Both the position numbers and the translations under genes were made by a program. From an uncultured Muribaculaceae bacterium (GTDB taxonomy: Bacteria; Bacteroidota; Bacteroidia; Bacteroidales; Muribaculaceae), in contig CAJUQP010000005.1 in the NCBI GenBank assembly GCA_910588245.1, forward strand, positions 19,191-83,190: a stretch of DNA of 64,000 nucleotides, written 5' to 3'. The notes under the pieces were generated by a model that was not told the origin of the DNA, ran no database searches, and was given only the letters and a program-made list of their open reading frames with translations. Positions within the stretch are counted from its first letter, which is position 1. Every line of letters begins with the position of its first letter. This document shows positions 27,801 to 42,800 of this stretch, piece by piece.

Positions 27801-30800
27801 TGGATACCACGGTCATTTACAATATTTGTCTTGACAACCTTATGGCCGTTGGCCGCGAGGATACATGCCAGCGAGTAGCCGAGAAGATTGTTGCGCACAT
27901 GGCCAAGGTGAAGCGGCTTGTTGGTATTGGGAGAGGAATATTCCACCATCACCAGGTCGGAGTCAGGACCGGCCTTGCGGATGCCGAATTCCGGGTCGGC
28001 GGCTATCGAATGAATCATTGACAGCCAGAAAGCCGGATCGACCGATATGTTCAGAAACCCTTTCACCACATTGAAGCGGCTCACGGCCGGCTCGTTGGCC
28101 ACAAGCCACTCACCGATCTCCGTGGCCGTAGCCTCGGGCGCCTTCCTGGAGGCTTTCAGATAGGGGAACACCACAACGGTGAGGTTTCCCTCGAATTCCT
28201 TTCTTGTCTGCTGTGGTACGATGGAGGCGGCAGGCACCTCGGCTCCGTAGAGAGCCGCCAGAGCCTTGCTGACGCCCTGTGCGATGATAGATTCTACAGT
28301 CATTTAATCCTTAATGTTATTATTCGTCTTCCTGATGTCTGCGCGGAGTGCCGATATCGAAGCGGAGGCCTCGCGCGCCCGACCCTGCAAAATTAGTAAA
28401 AAAAAGCCACATATAAAAATAAGACAGACGGCCGACCCCTCCATACGGGGGAGTCTGCCGTCTGACTATAGAGGGCTCGGGCCGGTTATTTTCCGAGGCC
28501 GTCGGCCGGTTTGAATTTCACCACCTTGCGGGCCGGGATCACAATCTTCTCTTTCGTGGAAGGGTTGACACCGGTGCGTTCCGGTTTCTCCACCATGGCG
28601 AAAGTGCCGAAACCGATGAGCTGCACTTTGTCATCATTTGCGAGAGCCTGGGCTATCGATTCCAGACACGCGTCGAGAGCTGCCTTGGCAGCCACCTTGT
28701 TCAATCCTGCCTTCGCAGCGATTTCGTTCACAAGATCAGTCTTGTTCATAACTTCTGTTTTTGATATTTTATATTTTTAACAAATTGAGGCAAATTTACG
28801 ACTTTCTATATGTTTCAACAACATTTCCGCTTAAAAATCCTTAGAACATATGATTTTTTTTGCAATTCGCACGATTTTTAGCGTTATTTACATGTATTTT
28901 CTCCACATCACGGCTTCCACCACGGCTTCCGGGAGTTATGACATAAAGAGATTTTCGCTAAATTTGCACTATGTTTCGCAATAGATTATCAGGATTCGCG
29001 GCATCGATACCGCCCGTGACCAAAAACCTTATCATAATCAACTTCATCATCTGGCTGGTGGAGGCTCTCTTCCCGCGCGCTTCCGCGATGATCATAGGTC
29101 ATCTCGGGCTCCACTATTTCACGGCCAGCGACTTCAACCCTGTCCAGATCGTGACCTATATGTTCGTTCACGCCCCGGGCTCCCCCTTCCACGTATTCTT
29201 CAACATGTTTACGCTGTGGATGTTCGGCTCGCTGCTTGAAAGGATCTGGGGGTCGAAGCGCTATTTCATCTTCTACTTCGTGTGCGGCATAGGGGCCGCG
29301 ATAGTGCAGGAGACGGTATGGGCACTGACATATATGGGGGAGTACACGGAAGCGATAGCGGCCATGAACGGCATGACCGTGGGACATATGCGAGACATCA
29401 TCGACCGCGCGCTTGCCGCCGGCGACCATGATTTCCTCGCCGCCATCGCCGACTTCAAGAACTCGATGGTGACCATCGGAGCCTCCGGCGCCGTCTTCGG
29501 AGTGATACTCGGCTTCGCCTTCGTCTTTCCCGACCGGCCGCTCTATCTCTTCTTCATCCCCGTGCCCATAAAGGCGAAATACATGATGATCGGCTACGGA
29601 GTGATAGAGTTCTTCCTGGGAGTTGGAGGAAACGACATGGTGGCGCATTTCGCCCATCTCGGCGGCATGCTCTTCGGCCTGGCCATATTGTTATACTGGA
29701 AAAAGAAAGGGATACTGAGAGGTGGCAGCTTTTATTGATCGTTTCCGGCGAGCCTGCGGCTCCTCGCAGCTCGCATGGCTCATAATAGCCAATGTGGCTG
29801 TGTTTCTGCTGGTATGGGCCGTGACGCTCTCGGGCAACCATGCCGGCATAGGAGGCAATTTCACCCTCCCCTGGCTATGCGTGCCCTCGGATGCGGCCAC
29901 CGCTGTGAGAAGGCCCTGGACAGCTGTGACCTACATGCTTACCCACTACGACTTCCTTCATCTTCTCTTCAATATGCTCTGGCTCTATATGTTCGGGCTC
30001 CTGCTCTATCCGGCGGTCAGCGGGAAGCGTCTGCTCCTGCTTTTCGGTGGTGGAGGCCTCGCGGGAAGCCTCCTCTATGTAGCGGTCACGGCGCTATGGC
30101 CCGGCTCGTCGAGCGCGGGACAATACCTCTGCGGGGCATCGGCGGCAGTGCTCGCCGTGATGACATGCGCGGCCCTGGTCTACCCCGACCGTAGAATCAA
30201 TCTCCTTCTTATCGGTCCCGTAAAACTGAAATGGGTTACACTATGCTGCATTGTGCTGACATTCTTCGGCATCGGAGGGGGCAGTCCCGGAGCCGGCAGC
30301 GCCCATGTGGGAGGAGTGGTCTTCGGCGCGGCCTACGCCTTGATCGCACTGCGCCGCCCCTCCGGAGCATCCACATCCGGCGCCACTCCCTCCCCATCCC
30401 GCGTGGAACGCAAGGCATTCGTCCCACGCCCCCGCAAAAACGTGCGCCGCGATGGCGACGCCGTAGCCGAGGCAGCCGCATTCCGGCTTTCCGACTCCAC
30501 GCGTCTTGATCAACTCCTCGACAAGATACGTCTCTCCGGCTATGCATCGCTCACAACCGGCGAACGCAACGAACTCAATGAACTCTCACAAAGACTTCGG
30601 GAGAGATAAGCAGAGTCTCCCCCGATCAATGCCAGAGGGATAATTGTCTAAATGATATTGTAAATAGAAAATGATTTCGATTCCATTAGTAAATCCGATT
30701 TTCAGGCTCGTGATGCGATGCGTCTCCATAGTGGTATGGGCACTGACCATACTCGCCGCTTATGGCGGGCGGTTCAATCCCGAGTATCTCACCATACCCT

Positions 30801-33800
30801 CCGTACTCTGTCTGACCCTCCCCTATCTCGTCGCGCTCTCCGTGATTCTGATACTCTTCTGGCTGATAACGCGCCGCATCTTCTTCACGGCGCTCGGCGT
30901 GCTCGCCATGGCCGCGTGCATAGGCCCCGTCACCAAAGTCATGCCACTCAACACCTCCAAAGAACCGACACCGGGCGCCACTACATTCAAGATCATGTCA
31001 TGGAATGTGCTTCACACCGACGACATCGAACGTCCGGAATCGCCTACCAACAGGGCCGTGGAATACATGATCGAGTCGGGCGCCGACGTGATATGCCTTG
31101 CCGAACTTGACAATTTCAGTCCTTCGGAGCTCCGCAAAGCCTCCCCCGCGTTGATCGACAGCCTTATCCGCACCTATCCATTCAGAGCCGGCCTCTCCTC
31201 AACCGACATCAAGGTGCTCTCGAAATATCCCGTAAACCGCGCCGGCATCACAGATCCCGGCGATTTCGGACGCCAGCGCTTCGACTTTTTCAAAGTGCGC
31301 TTTCCCCGGCAGACACTGACAGTCGGCATGGTACATCTGTATTCATACGACCTCTCCGAGGAGGAACGGCAGGTGGTGACCGAGATAAAATCGGTGGGCA
31401 CAGCGAAATCGAGTGTGAAGGAATTCAAAGGCTCCATCATGGGAAAACTGCGCAACGCCTTCCGCCGCCGGGCCGAGAACGCCGCCGAGCTCCGCAAGGC
31501 GATCGACTCCACCACCGGTCCGCTGATCGTCTGCGGCGACTTCAACGACGTGCCCAACTCGTGGGCCTACGACATGGTCGTGGGCGACGACATGCGCGAC
31601 GCCTACATCGAGACGAATTTCGGACCGTCACACACCTACCGTCTCCACATGTTCTATTTCCACATCGACCAGATGTTATACCGTGGAGCCCTCAAGGCTC
31701 TCGATATGGAAGTGGGAAAGATAAAGACCTCCGACCATTATCCGCTTATCGGGGAGTTTGAATTCACAAAGAAATGACACCATAAAGCACTTTCAATCAA
31801 ACAACATCATATGAAATCAAATCTTCTTAAATTCGCGGCGGCAGCCCTTCTGTGCGCCGCCTCCACCTCAGGAACCATGGCACAGACCCACGCCAACCCG
31901 TTTCTGACTCCCTACACCACGAAGTTCCAGATACCCCCCTTCGAGGATATCCGCACGTCAGACTTCATCCCGGCCATTAAGGCCGGCATCGAGGAGCAGA
32001 AACAGAACATTTCCAACATCACGCGCAACCGCGCGCTTCCGGATTTCGACAACACCATCATCCCCCTGGAGAATCTTTCGCCGATTCTCGACCGTGTCTC
32101 CGGAGTGTTCTACCACTATCAGAGCGCCCTCAACACCGATGAGTTCGCGGCAATGGCAGAGGAAGCCATACCCCTCCTCAACGAGGCAGCCAACCAGCTC
32201 AACCTCGACGAGGCCCTGTTTCAGAGAATTAAGGCCGTCTATGACAACATGGACCGTCTGAAGCTTGACAAAGTGCAGCGCCGGGTGGTGGAAAAATACT
32301 ACCGCGGGTTCGTGGAACAGGGCGCGGCCCTCTCCCCCGAGAAGAAAGCTGAACTCGTGAAAGTAAACGATGAGCTCTCCAAACTATTCATACAGTTCAA
32401 CAAGAACCTCCTCAACGCCACAAACTCCTTCTTCATCACGGTCTACGACAAGGCTGACCTTGCCGGTCTGCCCGAGACATCAGTAGCCCAGGCCGCAGAG
32501 GAGGCGAAGAAGAGGAAACTCGACGGCCTCTGGGTCTTCACCCTCCACAACCCCAGCCGCCTCCCCGTGCTACAGTATGCCGACAACCGCGGCCTGCGCG
32601 AGGCCATCTACAAAGGCTATACCACCCTGGCCTCATACGGTGCCAACAACAACTACCCTGTCATCGAGCAGATCGTGAAGCTACGTGCCGAGAAAGCACG
32701 CATCATGGGCTTCGACACTTTCGCACAGATGATGACCTCCCGAGTGATGGCCAAGACTCCCGAAGCGGCCACAGATCTTCTCCTCCAGGTGTTTGAGCCA
32801 GCCGTGAAGCGCAGCCATGAGGAAGTGGCCGACATGCAGGCGATAGTCGACGCCGAGAACGGAGGCTTCAAGATCCAGCCCTGGGACTATTATTACTACG
32901 CCGGCAAGGTAAAGAAACAGAAATATAACATCGACGAGAATGAGGTGCGTCCTTATTTCGCACTCGAGAATGTGCTACAGGGCCTTTTCAACGCCGCCGA
33001 ACGCCTCTATGGCATAAAGATGGTGGAGATGCCCGACGCACCCAAATATATGGACGAGGTGACTGTCTATGAGGTGCAGGACGCAAAGACCGGCAAACAT
33101 GTGGCAGTGTTCATGACCGACTATTTCCCGCGCGCGTCGAAAGTGCAGGGCGCATGGATGGAGCAGCTTCAGAGCAGCGGGCTCTATGAAGATGGCGAGC
33201 GTCGCCCGATCGTCTACAACGTAGGCAACTTCACGCGCCCCACCGCCGACACTCCGGCACTCCTTACCATCGATGAGGTCGAGACCACATTCCATGAATT
33301 CGGTCATGCTCTCCAGGCTATACTCTCGCAGGCACCCTACCGCTCCGTGGCCGGCACAAACGTAGACCGCGACTATGTGGAGCTGAGTTCCCAGATGAAC
33401 GAGCACTTCGCTTTCACTCCCGAATTGCTCAAGACCTACGCCAAGCACTACAAGACAGGCGAAGTGATACCCGACGAACTGATAGAGAAGCTCAACGAGT
33501 CATCAAAATTCAACCAGGGATTTGTCACCACAGAACTCGCCGGGGCAGCCCTACTCGACATGGCATGGGCCCGCGAGAATGGCGACAGCATCAAGGTTGA
33601 CGAATTCGAAGCCAAGGTAGCTAAAGAACTCGGCATGCCCGAGGAGATCACCTTCCGCTACCGCTCCCCCTATTTCAAACATATCTTCGGCGACGACGGC
33701 TACGCCGCGGGCTACTACACATATCTCTGGGCGCAGGTGCTCGAGGCCGATGCCTGGGAGCTTTTCCAGAAAAACGGCGTGTTCAACCCCAAGACAGCAG

Positions 33801-36800
33801 CATCCTATAAGAAGAACATCCTCGAGAGCGGTGACACCGAAGACCCCATGGTGCTCTTCCAGCGCTTCCGCGGCCACAAGCCCGACTCTCATGCACTTCT
33901 CCGCCTGCGCGGTTTCGAATGAACCCATGCAATTCGATTGTAAATAAGAATGAATGAAATCTTTATGCGACGCGCCCTTCAGCTCGCCAGAGGCGGGGAA
34001 GGGCGCGTCGCTCCAAATCCGATGGTCGGGGCCGTGGTTGTGGCCCGCGACCGCATCATAGGCGAAGGATTCCACCGAACCTACGGAGGGCCGCACGCCG
34101 AAGTCAACGCCATCGCCTCTGTAAAAGAGGCCGACCTCCCGCTGCTCAGAGAGGCCACGGTCTATGTCACTCTCGAGCCATGCTCCCACTATGGCAAGAC
34201 GCCTCCCTGCGCCCTGCTTCTCGTGGAGAAAGGGGTAAAAAGGGTAGTCATAGGTGCCCCCGATCCCAATCCACTCGTGGCCGGACGCGGAGTAAGCATG
34301 CTGCGCGAAGCCGGAATAGAGGTGACTGAAGGGGTGCTTCTCGACGAATGCATGGCCATCAACCGCCGTTTCATGACTTTCCATTCACTCCATCGTCCGT
34401 GGATACTCCTTAAATGGGCACAGAGCGCTGACGGATTCATGGCCGCCATTGACGAAGCAGGTAATCCCGGCCCCGTGACCTTCTCCAATCCCCTCTCCTC
34501 AGTGTGGATGCACCGCGAACGCGCAGGCGTGCAGGCCATAATGGTCGGTTCGCACACAATACTCACAGACCATCCGCGCCTCGACGTCAGACTTTGGGCA
34601 GGAAACAATCCCGAGAAAATAGGCTGCCCGCATGGTCTCGACCTCCACCGGCTTGTGGACGATCTGACGCGGCGGGGCATAACCTCACTCATGGTGGAGG
34701 GTGGGCCCACATTGCTCGCAAGCTTCATCCGCGAAGGGCTATATGACGAAATCAGGATCGAGACAGCACCCGCGGCACTCGGCAAAGGACTGCGCGCCCC
34801 CTTGCTTCCACCGGATCTTGAGAGCGTCGGAAACAGCTCATGCAGAGGCAACGGCATAGCCGTATTCAGACGTTAAAAAGCACTAAAAAACGCTTATTTG
34901 TCAAAATCAGCCGTTTTTCTGCCGGATATTTCCGCAAGAAATACTAATTTTGCAGATTGTAACAAGTGCGCACGGCCGGAAGGCACACACCACATCCTGA
35001 GTCCGGGCGCTCCTAACCAATGTCATCAATAGTGAAAAAGTCACTTTTCCGTTTGCCAGGTCTCATGCTTCCCGCACTCCTGACGGTGCTGGGGGCGGCG
35101 ACTTCGTGCAACTCAAAAAATGAATCAACCAACGACGAGCCTGCCGTGACCATATCTACGGTGGCAGTGAAAAGTTTCAATCTCAAGGCCGACACGAAAA
35201 TCCTTGCCGACCTCGACTCCGTGTTCTTCTCGATCGATCTCGACAAGGGGATCATATTCAATGCCGACTCTCTCCCGAAGGGAACAGACATCTCACGCCT
35301 GATCCCCGTCATCACTTTCCAGTCGTCGATGACGGAAGCCAAGATCGTAATGGAGGGAACGACCGAGAAAGCCGACACCGTCAACTACCTCACTAACTCA
35401 ACCGACTCGATCGACTTCACGAAAAAAGTGACCCTCAACGTCACCGCGCTCGACGGCACCAACAAGTATACCTACCTCATAAAGGTCAATGTCCACACCC
35501 AGGATCCAGACTCCCTGATGTGGGACCGTATGGCGCAGGCGAAACTGCCGTCGCGCAATCCGGATCCGCTGCAGCAGAAGAGCGTGATGAAGGACGACAA
35601 AATCTATTCCCTCATCCGCGAGAATGACGGCACCATGACGCTGGCCACCGCCGACGACATCTACACCGGAGAATGGACAAAAACAGCCGTCGACCTCCCC
35701 TTTGAGGCCGACGTACGCTCGCTCAACGCCACCACGGATGCTCTCTGGATTCTCTCTGCCGACGGCGCGCTCCACACCTCGGCCGACGGTCTTGACTGGA
35801 CTGACACCGGGGAAAGATGGCTCAGCATCGTAGGCCCGTATCTCGACAGCATGCTTGGCATCAAAGCCACAGACAACGATCTGGTGCATTGCCACTATCC
35901 GGCGTCGCCGCTGATCGAAGACACCCCTGTCGATCCCACCTTCCCGCTCGAAGGGCGCAGCGCCTTCATGACCATGTCGTCGAAATGGTCGCCCAATCCC
36001 ACGGGGATCCTCGCCGGAGGAGTCAATGCCGCGGGAGAAGCGGTCTCGGCGGTATGGGCATTCGACGGTTCGAGATGGGCCGTGATCAGCGAGAACCAAT
36101 TGCCCGCGCTCAACGGCGCCATGCTTGTGAAATACACCATACGCCGTCAGCTCAGCTCCGTTGTTCCACAGAAAGATTATGAGGTATGGATTGCTTTCAC
36201 GGGCAAGACAGGGAACGGCGAATTCAACCGCACGCTCTACATATCCTACGACAACGGTGTGACATGGACAAAAGGAGCTAGGCTCCTGCAGCTGCCGGAA
36301 TATTTCCCCTCCCTCTACGGAGCTGATGCCCTGGTGGTCGACGCGCCTCTCTCAGGTGATCTCTCCGACGCCTGGGCCACCCGCGCTTCCGCCAATCCCG
36401 GACGCTGGCTCACCCGCGCCTACACACTCGACGGATATGAGATCACCTGGGACTGCCCATTCATCTATGTGATGGGAGGCGAGATGGCTTCCGGACGTCT
36501 CTCCGACTCCATCTGGAGAGGGGTGATCGCACGCCTGAGATTCATTCCGATAATCTGACAGTCACCGGCCGCAAGGCATCGCGCCCTGCGGCGAAACGAC
36601 CGATATCTTGACACGAAGACACCTCACAGCCATCATCCTTTCACTCGCGGCCACGCTCCCGACGCTGACAGCCGCGCAGGAAGACTACCGGTTTGAAGCC
36701 GGAGGAGGAATCGGCATGACCGGATATCTCGGCGACGCCAACACCGCCGCGATGTGGAGCATGCCCGGGCTTGACGGTGAGTTGCTCTTCAGATATATAG

Positions 36801-39800
36801 CCAGCCCAAGATGGGCCTTCAAGACAAACCTCTATGCCGGATCGCTCCGCGGCGACTCCTCCAAGATGGAGAATGACTTCCCCGATGACGCCGACAGGCG
36901 CTTCTCGACCACTTTCTACGAGATCGGAGAGACCGTGGAGCTGAACTTCCTCGACTACGGCATGGGTGAGACCTACAGACGCCTCAAACGCTTCACACCA
37001 TACATAGCGGCAGGACTGGGAGCGACATTCTGGAGAGTGGATGGCAGAAGCGGAGCCGCACTGACGATACCGCTCGGACTGGGAGTGAAATACAAGCCTT
37101 CTCCGCGCGTGAACCTCGGCCTGGAGTTCCTGATGAAGAAAACTCTGACCGACCGTCTCGACGGCGACCGCCTCGACGACCCACTGGGTATAGAGAGCGC
37201 CTTCATGAAGAACACCGACTGGTATTCGACACTGACCTTCACTGTCAGTTACGAATTCAGCAGACGGTGTGCCACCTGCAACTATAAAGACTGAAACTTT
37301 ATTATGGACGAACTGCAAAAGAAAATAGATTCTCTCGACAGAAACCGCATTCCGGTACATGTGGCCATGATCATGGACGGCAACGGACGATGGGCACAGA
37401 AAAAGGGATTCGCCAGAAGCGAAGGACACGCGGAAGGGATCTCCACGGTGCATCGTGTCACGAAGCTGTCGTCAGACCTCGGAGTGAAATATCTCACGCT
37501 TTACGCCTTCTCCACAGAGAACTGGAACCGTCCGCCAGAGGAGGTAGCCACCCTCATGTATCTCATAGGCTGGGCCATTGAGCGGGAGCTCCCCGAGTTG
37601 CTACGCAACAACGTCAGGATTCATCTGCTCGGAGATATCGACAGGATTCCCCAGGAAGCCAGAGAGCGTCTCTTCTACGCCCGCGAGGCCACGGCCCACT
37701 GCACCGGCCTGCAGCTCAACATGTGCCTAAGCTATTCCTCCCGCTGGGAGATCACCGAGGCAGCCCGCGTATTGGCCCGCAAGGCCGCCGCGGGAGAGAT
37801 CGATCCGGAAAGCATCTCGGAGGAGGTGTTCGCCTCCTCGCTGACCACTGCGGGAATCCCGGACCCCGACCTGCTGATACGCACCGGAGGCGAGGAGCGC
37901 ATATCCAACTATCTGCTCTGGCAGATAGCCTACAGTGAGCTATACTTCACTCCCGTGCTATGGCCGGACTTCTCCGACGCGGAATATGTCGACGCCATAA
38001 TAGATTACCAGAACCGCGAACGCCGCTACGGCAAAACCAGCGAGCAAGTGCGCAATAACGAATAATCCCTCATCCGAATGAAAAATCTGCTGAAGATTTC
38101 ATTGATCTCCATAACACTGGCAGGAGCCCAATCGGTATCCGCCCAGGACGTGACGCCCGCTCTTCCGGGCGACACCATCTTCAACCCCGACATCATCTAT
38201 TCCCCCATACCGCGCTCATATGAGATAGCCGGAATCAACGTGGAGGGTATTAACCATGTCGACGATTATGTGATCGTGGCCAACTCAGGCCTCTCGATCG
38301 GCGAGCGCGTCAACATCCCCGGCGACGCCATCACCGCCGCCACAAAGCGCCTCTGGAGACAAGGTCTTTACTCGAGAGTAAACATCACCGCCGACAAGAT
38401 GCTGGGCGACAAGGTATGGCTCACCATCCATCTGCGCCAGCAGCCAAGAATGTCGGAAATGAGATTCTCAGGTGCCAAAGGAGGAGAGAAGAAAGACCTC
38501 ACCGAACGCCTCGCCATGGTGCCCGGCCAGCAGATCACTCCCAACATCGTGGCCCGCGCACAGAAGATCATCCAGGACTATTACAGCGCCAAGGGATTCA
38601 AGAACGCCGTCGTAGACATCAAACAGGTGCCCGACCTCTCGAAAGAGAACCAGGTCATCCTCGATGTCAACGTCAACCGCCACAACAAGGTGAAGGTACA
38701 CAAGATCTATATCGCCGGCAATGAGATCCTCTCCGACCGCAAGGTGAAGGGGGCAATGAAGAAGACCAACGAGAACGGCAATATCCTCAACCTCTTCAAG
38801 CAGAAAAAATTTGTCGACTCCGACTATAAGGATGACAAAAACCGCATCATCGAGAAATATAACGAGCTGGGCTACCGCGATGCCCGCATCGTGAAAGACA
38901 GCGTCGTCAAATATGCCGACGACCGTGTCGACGTCTATATCGATGTGGAGGAGGGTAAGAAATATTATATCAGCGACATCGACTGGGTGGGCAATACCAT
39001 CTACCCCACCGAAACCCTCAGCCGCGTGCTCGGCATCTATCCCGGCGACGTCTACAACCAGAAGCTTCTCGAGAAGCGTACGCACACTGATGATGACGCC
39101 GTCTCCAACATCTATCTCGACAACGGCTACCTCTTCTTCACCCTCATCCCTATCGAGCAGAACATCAAGGGGGACAGCATCGCCCTCCAGATGAGAATCA
39201 TCGAAGGCCCGCAGGCCAAGATCAACAAGGTGGTGATCAACGGCAACGACCAGCTCTTCGAGAAAGTGATCCGCCGAGAGCTCCGTATCCGGCCGGGCGA
39301 ACTCTTCTCGCGTCAGGACATCATCCGCTCCGTGCGTGAGATAGCCGCATCAGGCCACTTCAACCCAGAGACCATCGACCCCGACGTGCAGCCCAACGAA
39401 AACGACGGCACCGTCGACATTGTGCTCGACCTCGAGAGCAAAGCCAACGACAAGGTGCAGCTCTCATTCGGCTGGGGACAGAGCGGCGTGACAGGACAGG
39501 TGGCACTCTCCTTCTCCAACTTCTCGATCAAGAACCTCTTCAACCCCGGCTCATACCGCGGCATCATACCGCGCGGCGACGGCCAGACCTTCTCCATCGC
39601 GGCGCAGACCAACGCCAAATACTACCAGAGCTACAGCATCTCGTTCTTCGACCCCTGGTTCGGAGGGAAGCGCCCCAACTCGCTTTCCGTAAGCTTCGAC
39701 TACAGCCGCTCCACCGGCATCAACTCGAGCTTCTACACCAACAACTACTACAACGCCATGATGAACCAGATGTATAACATCGGGGGCACCATGAACTACA

Positions 39801-42800
39801 ATTACAACTACTATCAGAACGCCTACGACCCCAACAAGGTGCTCCAGATGGCAGGTGTAAGCCTCGGCTTCGGCACGCGCCTAAGCTGGCCCGACGACTA
39901 CTTCAGGTTCCAGGCCATGCTCTCCTACCGCTGGTATTATCTTAAGAACTGGGAGTATCTCTACTATATGAACAACGGCGTGTCGAACGCCCTCACCCTC
40001 GGGCTGTCGCTCTCCCGCGAGAGCATCGACCAACCAATCTATCCGCGCCGCGGATCCTCCTTCACCGTCGACCTGACAATGACGCCTCCCGCCTCGCTCT
40101 TCTCCGGGCGCAAGAACTGGGCCGAGCTGTCAAGGCTCGCGTCACGCTCAACTCCAGGCATCAGCACCGAGACACGGGAGGCAGCCCAGAAGGAGATCTA
40201 CAAATGGATAGAATACTGGAAACTAAAATTCAAGAGCAAGACCTACACACCGCTCACCGACCCTGACGGCAACTGGACCCTCGTGATGATGACGCGCGCC
40301 GACTTCGGCCTCATCGGATCATGGAACAAGCATCTCAAGACCCCCTTCGAGACATTCTACTTCGGAGGCGACGGTATGTCGGGAAGCTATACCTACGCCA
40401 CGGAGACCATCGCGATGCGCGGCTATGAGAACGGCCAGTTCACCCCATTCGGCTACGAAGGCTACGCCTACGGACGCTTCGGCATGGAACTCCACTTCCC
40501 CTTCATGCTCCAGCCTTCCACCACAATCTATGCGCTGGCGTTCGCTGAAGCCGGCAACTGCTGGACTTCCGTAAGCGAGTTCTCTCCGTTCAACCTAAAG
40601 AGGAGCGCCGGCGTCGGCGTGCGTCTCTATCTCTCGATGCTCGGCTTCCTCGGCATAGACTGGGGCTACGGCTTCGACAAGGTGTGGGGACGCCGGGGAG
40701 GCAGCCAGCTTCACTTCGTGCTCGGACAGGAATTCTGACACAATACCGGGGCTGCCCTTAGTGGCAGCCCCGCATTTAACACTTTTTCAGACGGTTTGAA
40801 CCCTCACGGACATCAGGCCGTTTAAACTAAAAGCCGCCCCGGCGGTCAATACGTTTAAACAATAGAAAACAAAACTGACATGAAAAAGATTATAATCGCA
40901 GTAATCCTCGCCGTAGCGGGATTCGGCATGGCCTCAGCCCAGAAGTTCGCGATGGTCGACATGGAATATATCCTCAGAAACGTGCCGGCCTACGAGATGG
41001 CCAACGAGCAGATCAACCAGTTCTCGCAGCGCTGGGAGAAAGAGGTCAACCAGCTCTCGCAGGAGGCCGAGACAATGTATCAGAATTATCAGAGCGACAT
41101 GGTGTTCCTCACCGACGACCAGAAGAAGAAACGGGAGGAGGCCATAGTGGCCAAGGAGAAGGAGGTCACCGATCTCCGCTATAAATATTTCGGCCCCGAG
41201 GGAGAACTCTTCAAGAAGCGTCAGTCGCTCATGCAGCCCATCCAGGACGATGTCTACAACGCTGTGAAGGCCGTGGCCGAGGAGCAGGGATATCAGGCGA
41301 TTTTCGACCGCGCGTCTTCGCAGGCCATCGTTTTCGCCACTCCAAGAATCGATGTGAGCAATCAAGTGCTTGCAAAGTTGGGTTATTCCAAATAATTTCA
41401 GTATCTTTGCAAAAATATTGGAAAAACCTTTGGACTACCGATGGCATCCGACTCGCTTCCGGAGTCAGAACGCAACCGCAATCCGTGAAACCGAAAACAT
41501 AAAACTCGAAAATCAAATAACAACAGCAATCAGTAATGTTCAAGAAAATTTTGTTAGTGGCAGCCCTGCTCATACCGATGCTGGCTTCCGCACAGACGCT
41601 TAAGATCGGTCTTGTCGACCAGTCGGAGATCCTCTCAAAGATGCCCGAGACGGAGGCTGCACAGAAGCAGATCGCCGAGGTATCAAAGAAGTATGAGGAC
41701 GAATACGCCAAGCTCACCGAGGAGATGAACCGCCGCCTTGAGGAATTCAAGCAGATGAAGCCCGATGAGCTTCCCGCCATCAAGGAGCGCAAGGCCCGCG
41801 AGCTTGAGGACTATCAGACAAAGATGGCCCAGTTCGAGCAGAACGCCATGCAGGATCTCAACAAAATGAACCAGGAGCTTATGGCCCCTATCGTGCAGAA
41901 AATCCGCAGCGCCATCGAATCTGTAGGCAAGGAGGGAAGCTACTCCCTGATCCAGGACAAGAACCCCCAGCTCACTATCTATTTCGCATCGCCGGTGGTT
42001 GACATCACTCCCGAGGTTAAAGCCAAACTCGGGCTCAAATAAGATATTCCGACACCACAAAAAAGCGGAGCCTGCAGGTTCCGCTTTTTTGTGCGTGCAA
42101 CTCCATTCTTTTCCCTGCATAAAACCTTTCATACCCACTATCCCATATGCGCATAGGTATCTTTGATTCCGGCTACGGCGGTCTAACCATCCTCAGGGAG
42201 ATAAGACGACGCCTTCCGGATTACGACTATCTGTATCTTGGCGACAACGCACGCGCCCCTTACGGCACACGCTCATTCGACATAGTCTACAGATTCACGC
42301 TGCAGGCCGTGCGCCATCTTTTCGACCGCGGCTGCCGGCTTATCATCCTTGCCTGCAACACAGCCTCGGCGAAAGCTCTGCGCAGCATCCAGCAGAATGA
42401 TCTACCGGTCATCGACCCTTCGCGGAGGGTGCTCGGCGTCATAAGGCCCACAGTGGAGATACTTCCGGACTTATCGAGATCAGGCCATATCGGGCTCCTT
42501 GCCACTCCGGGCACAGTAGCGAGCCATTCCTACCGGATGGAAGTGGAGAAGATCAATCCGCGAATGACCATCACCGAGCATGCATGCCCGATGTGGGTGC
42601 CACTGGTGGAGAACAATGAGGCGGCATCGCCGGGTGCGGATTATTTCGTGAGAAAATATATCGACGAACTCCTCACGCTCGATCCCGCAATCGACACAAT
42701 AGTGCTCGGATGCACCCATTATCCTCTCCTGCTTCCCAAAATCAGGGAATATGTGCCTGATAGCATAAGCATCATCAGCCAGGGAGAGCTCGTGGCGGAA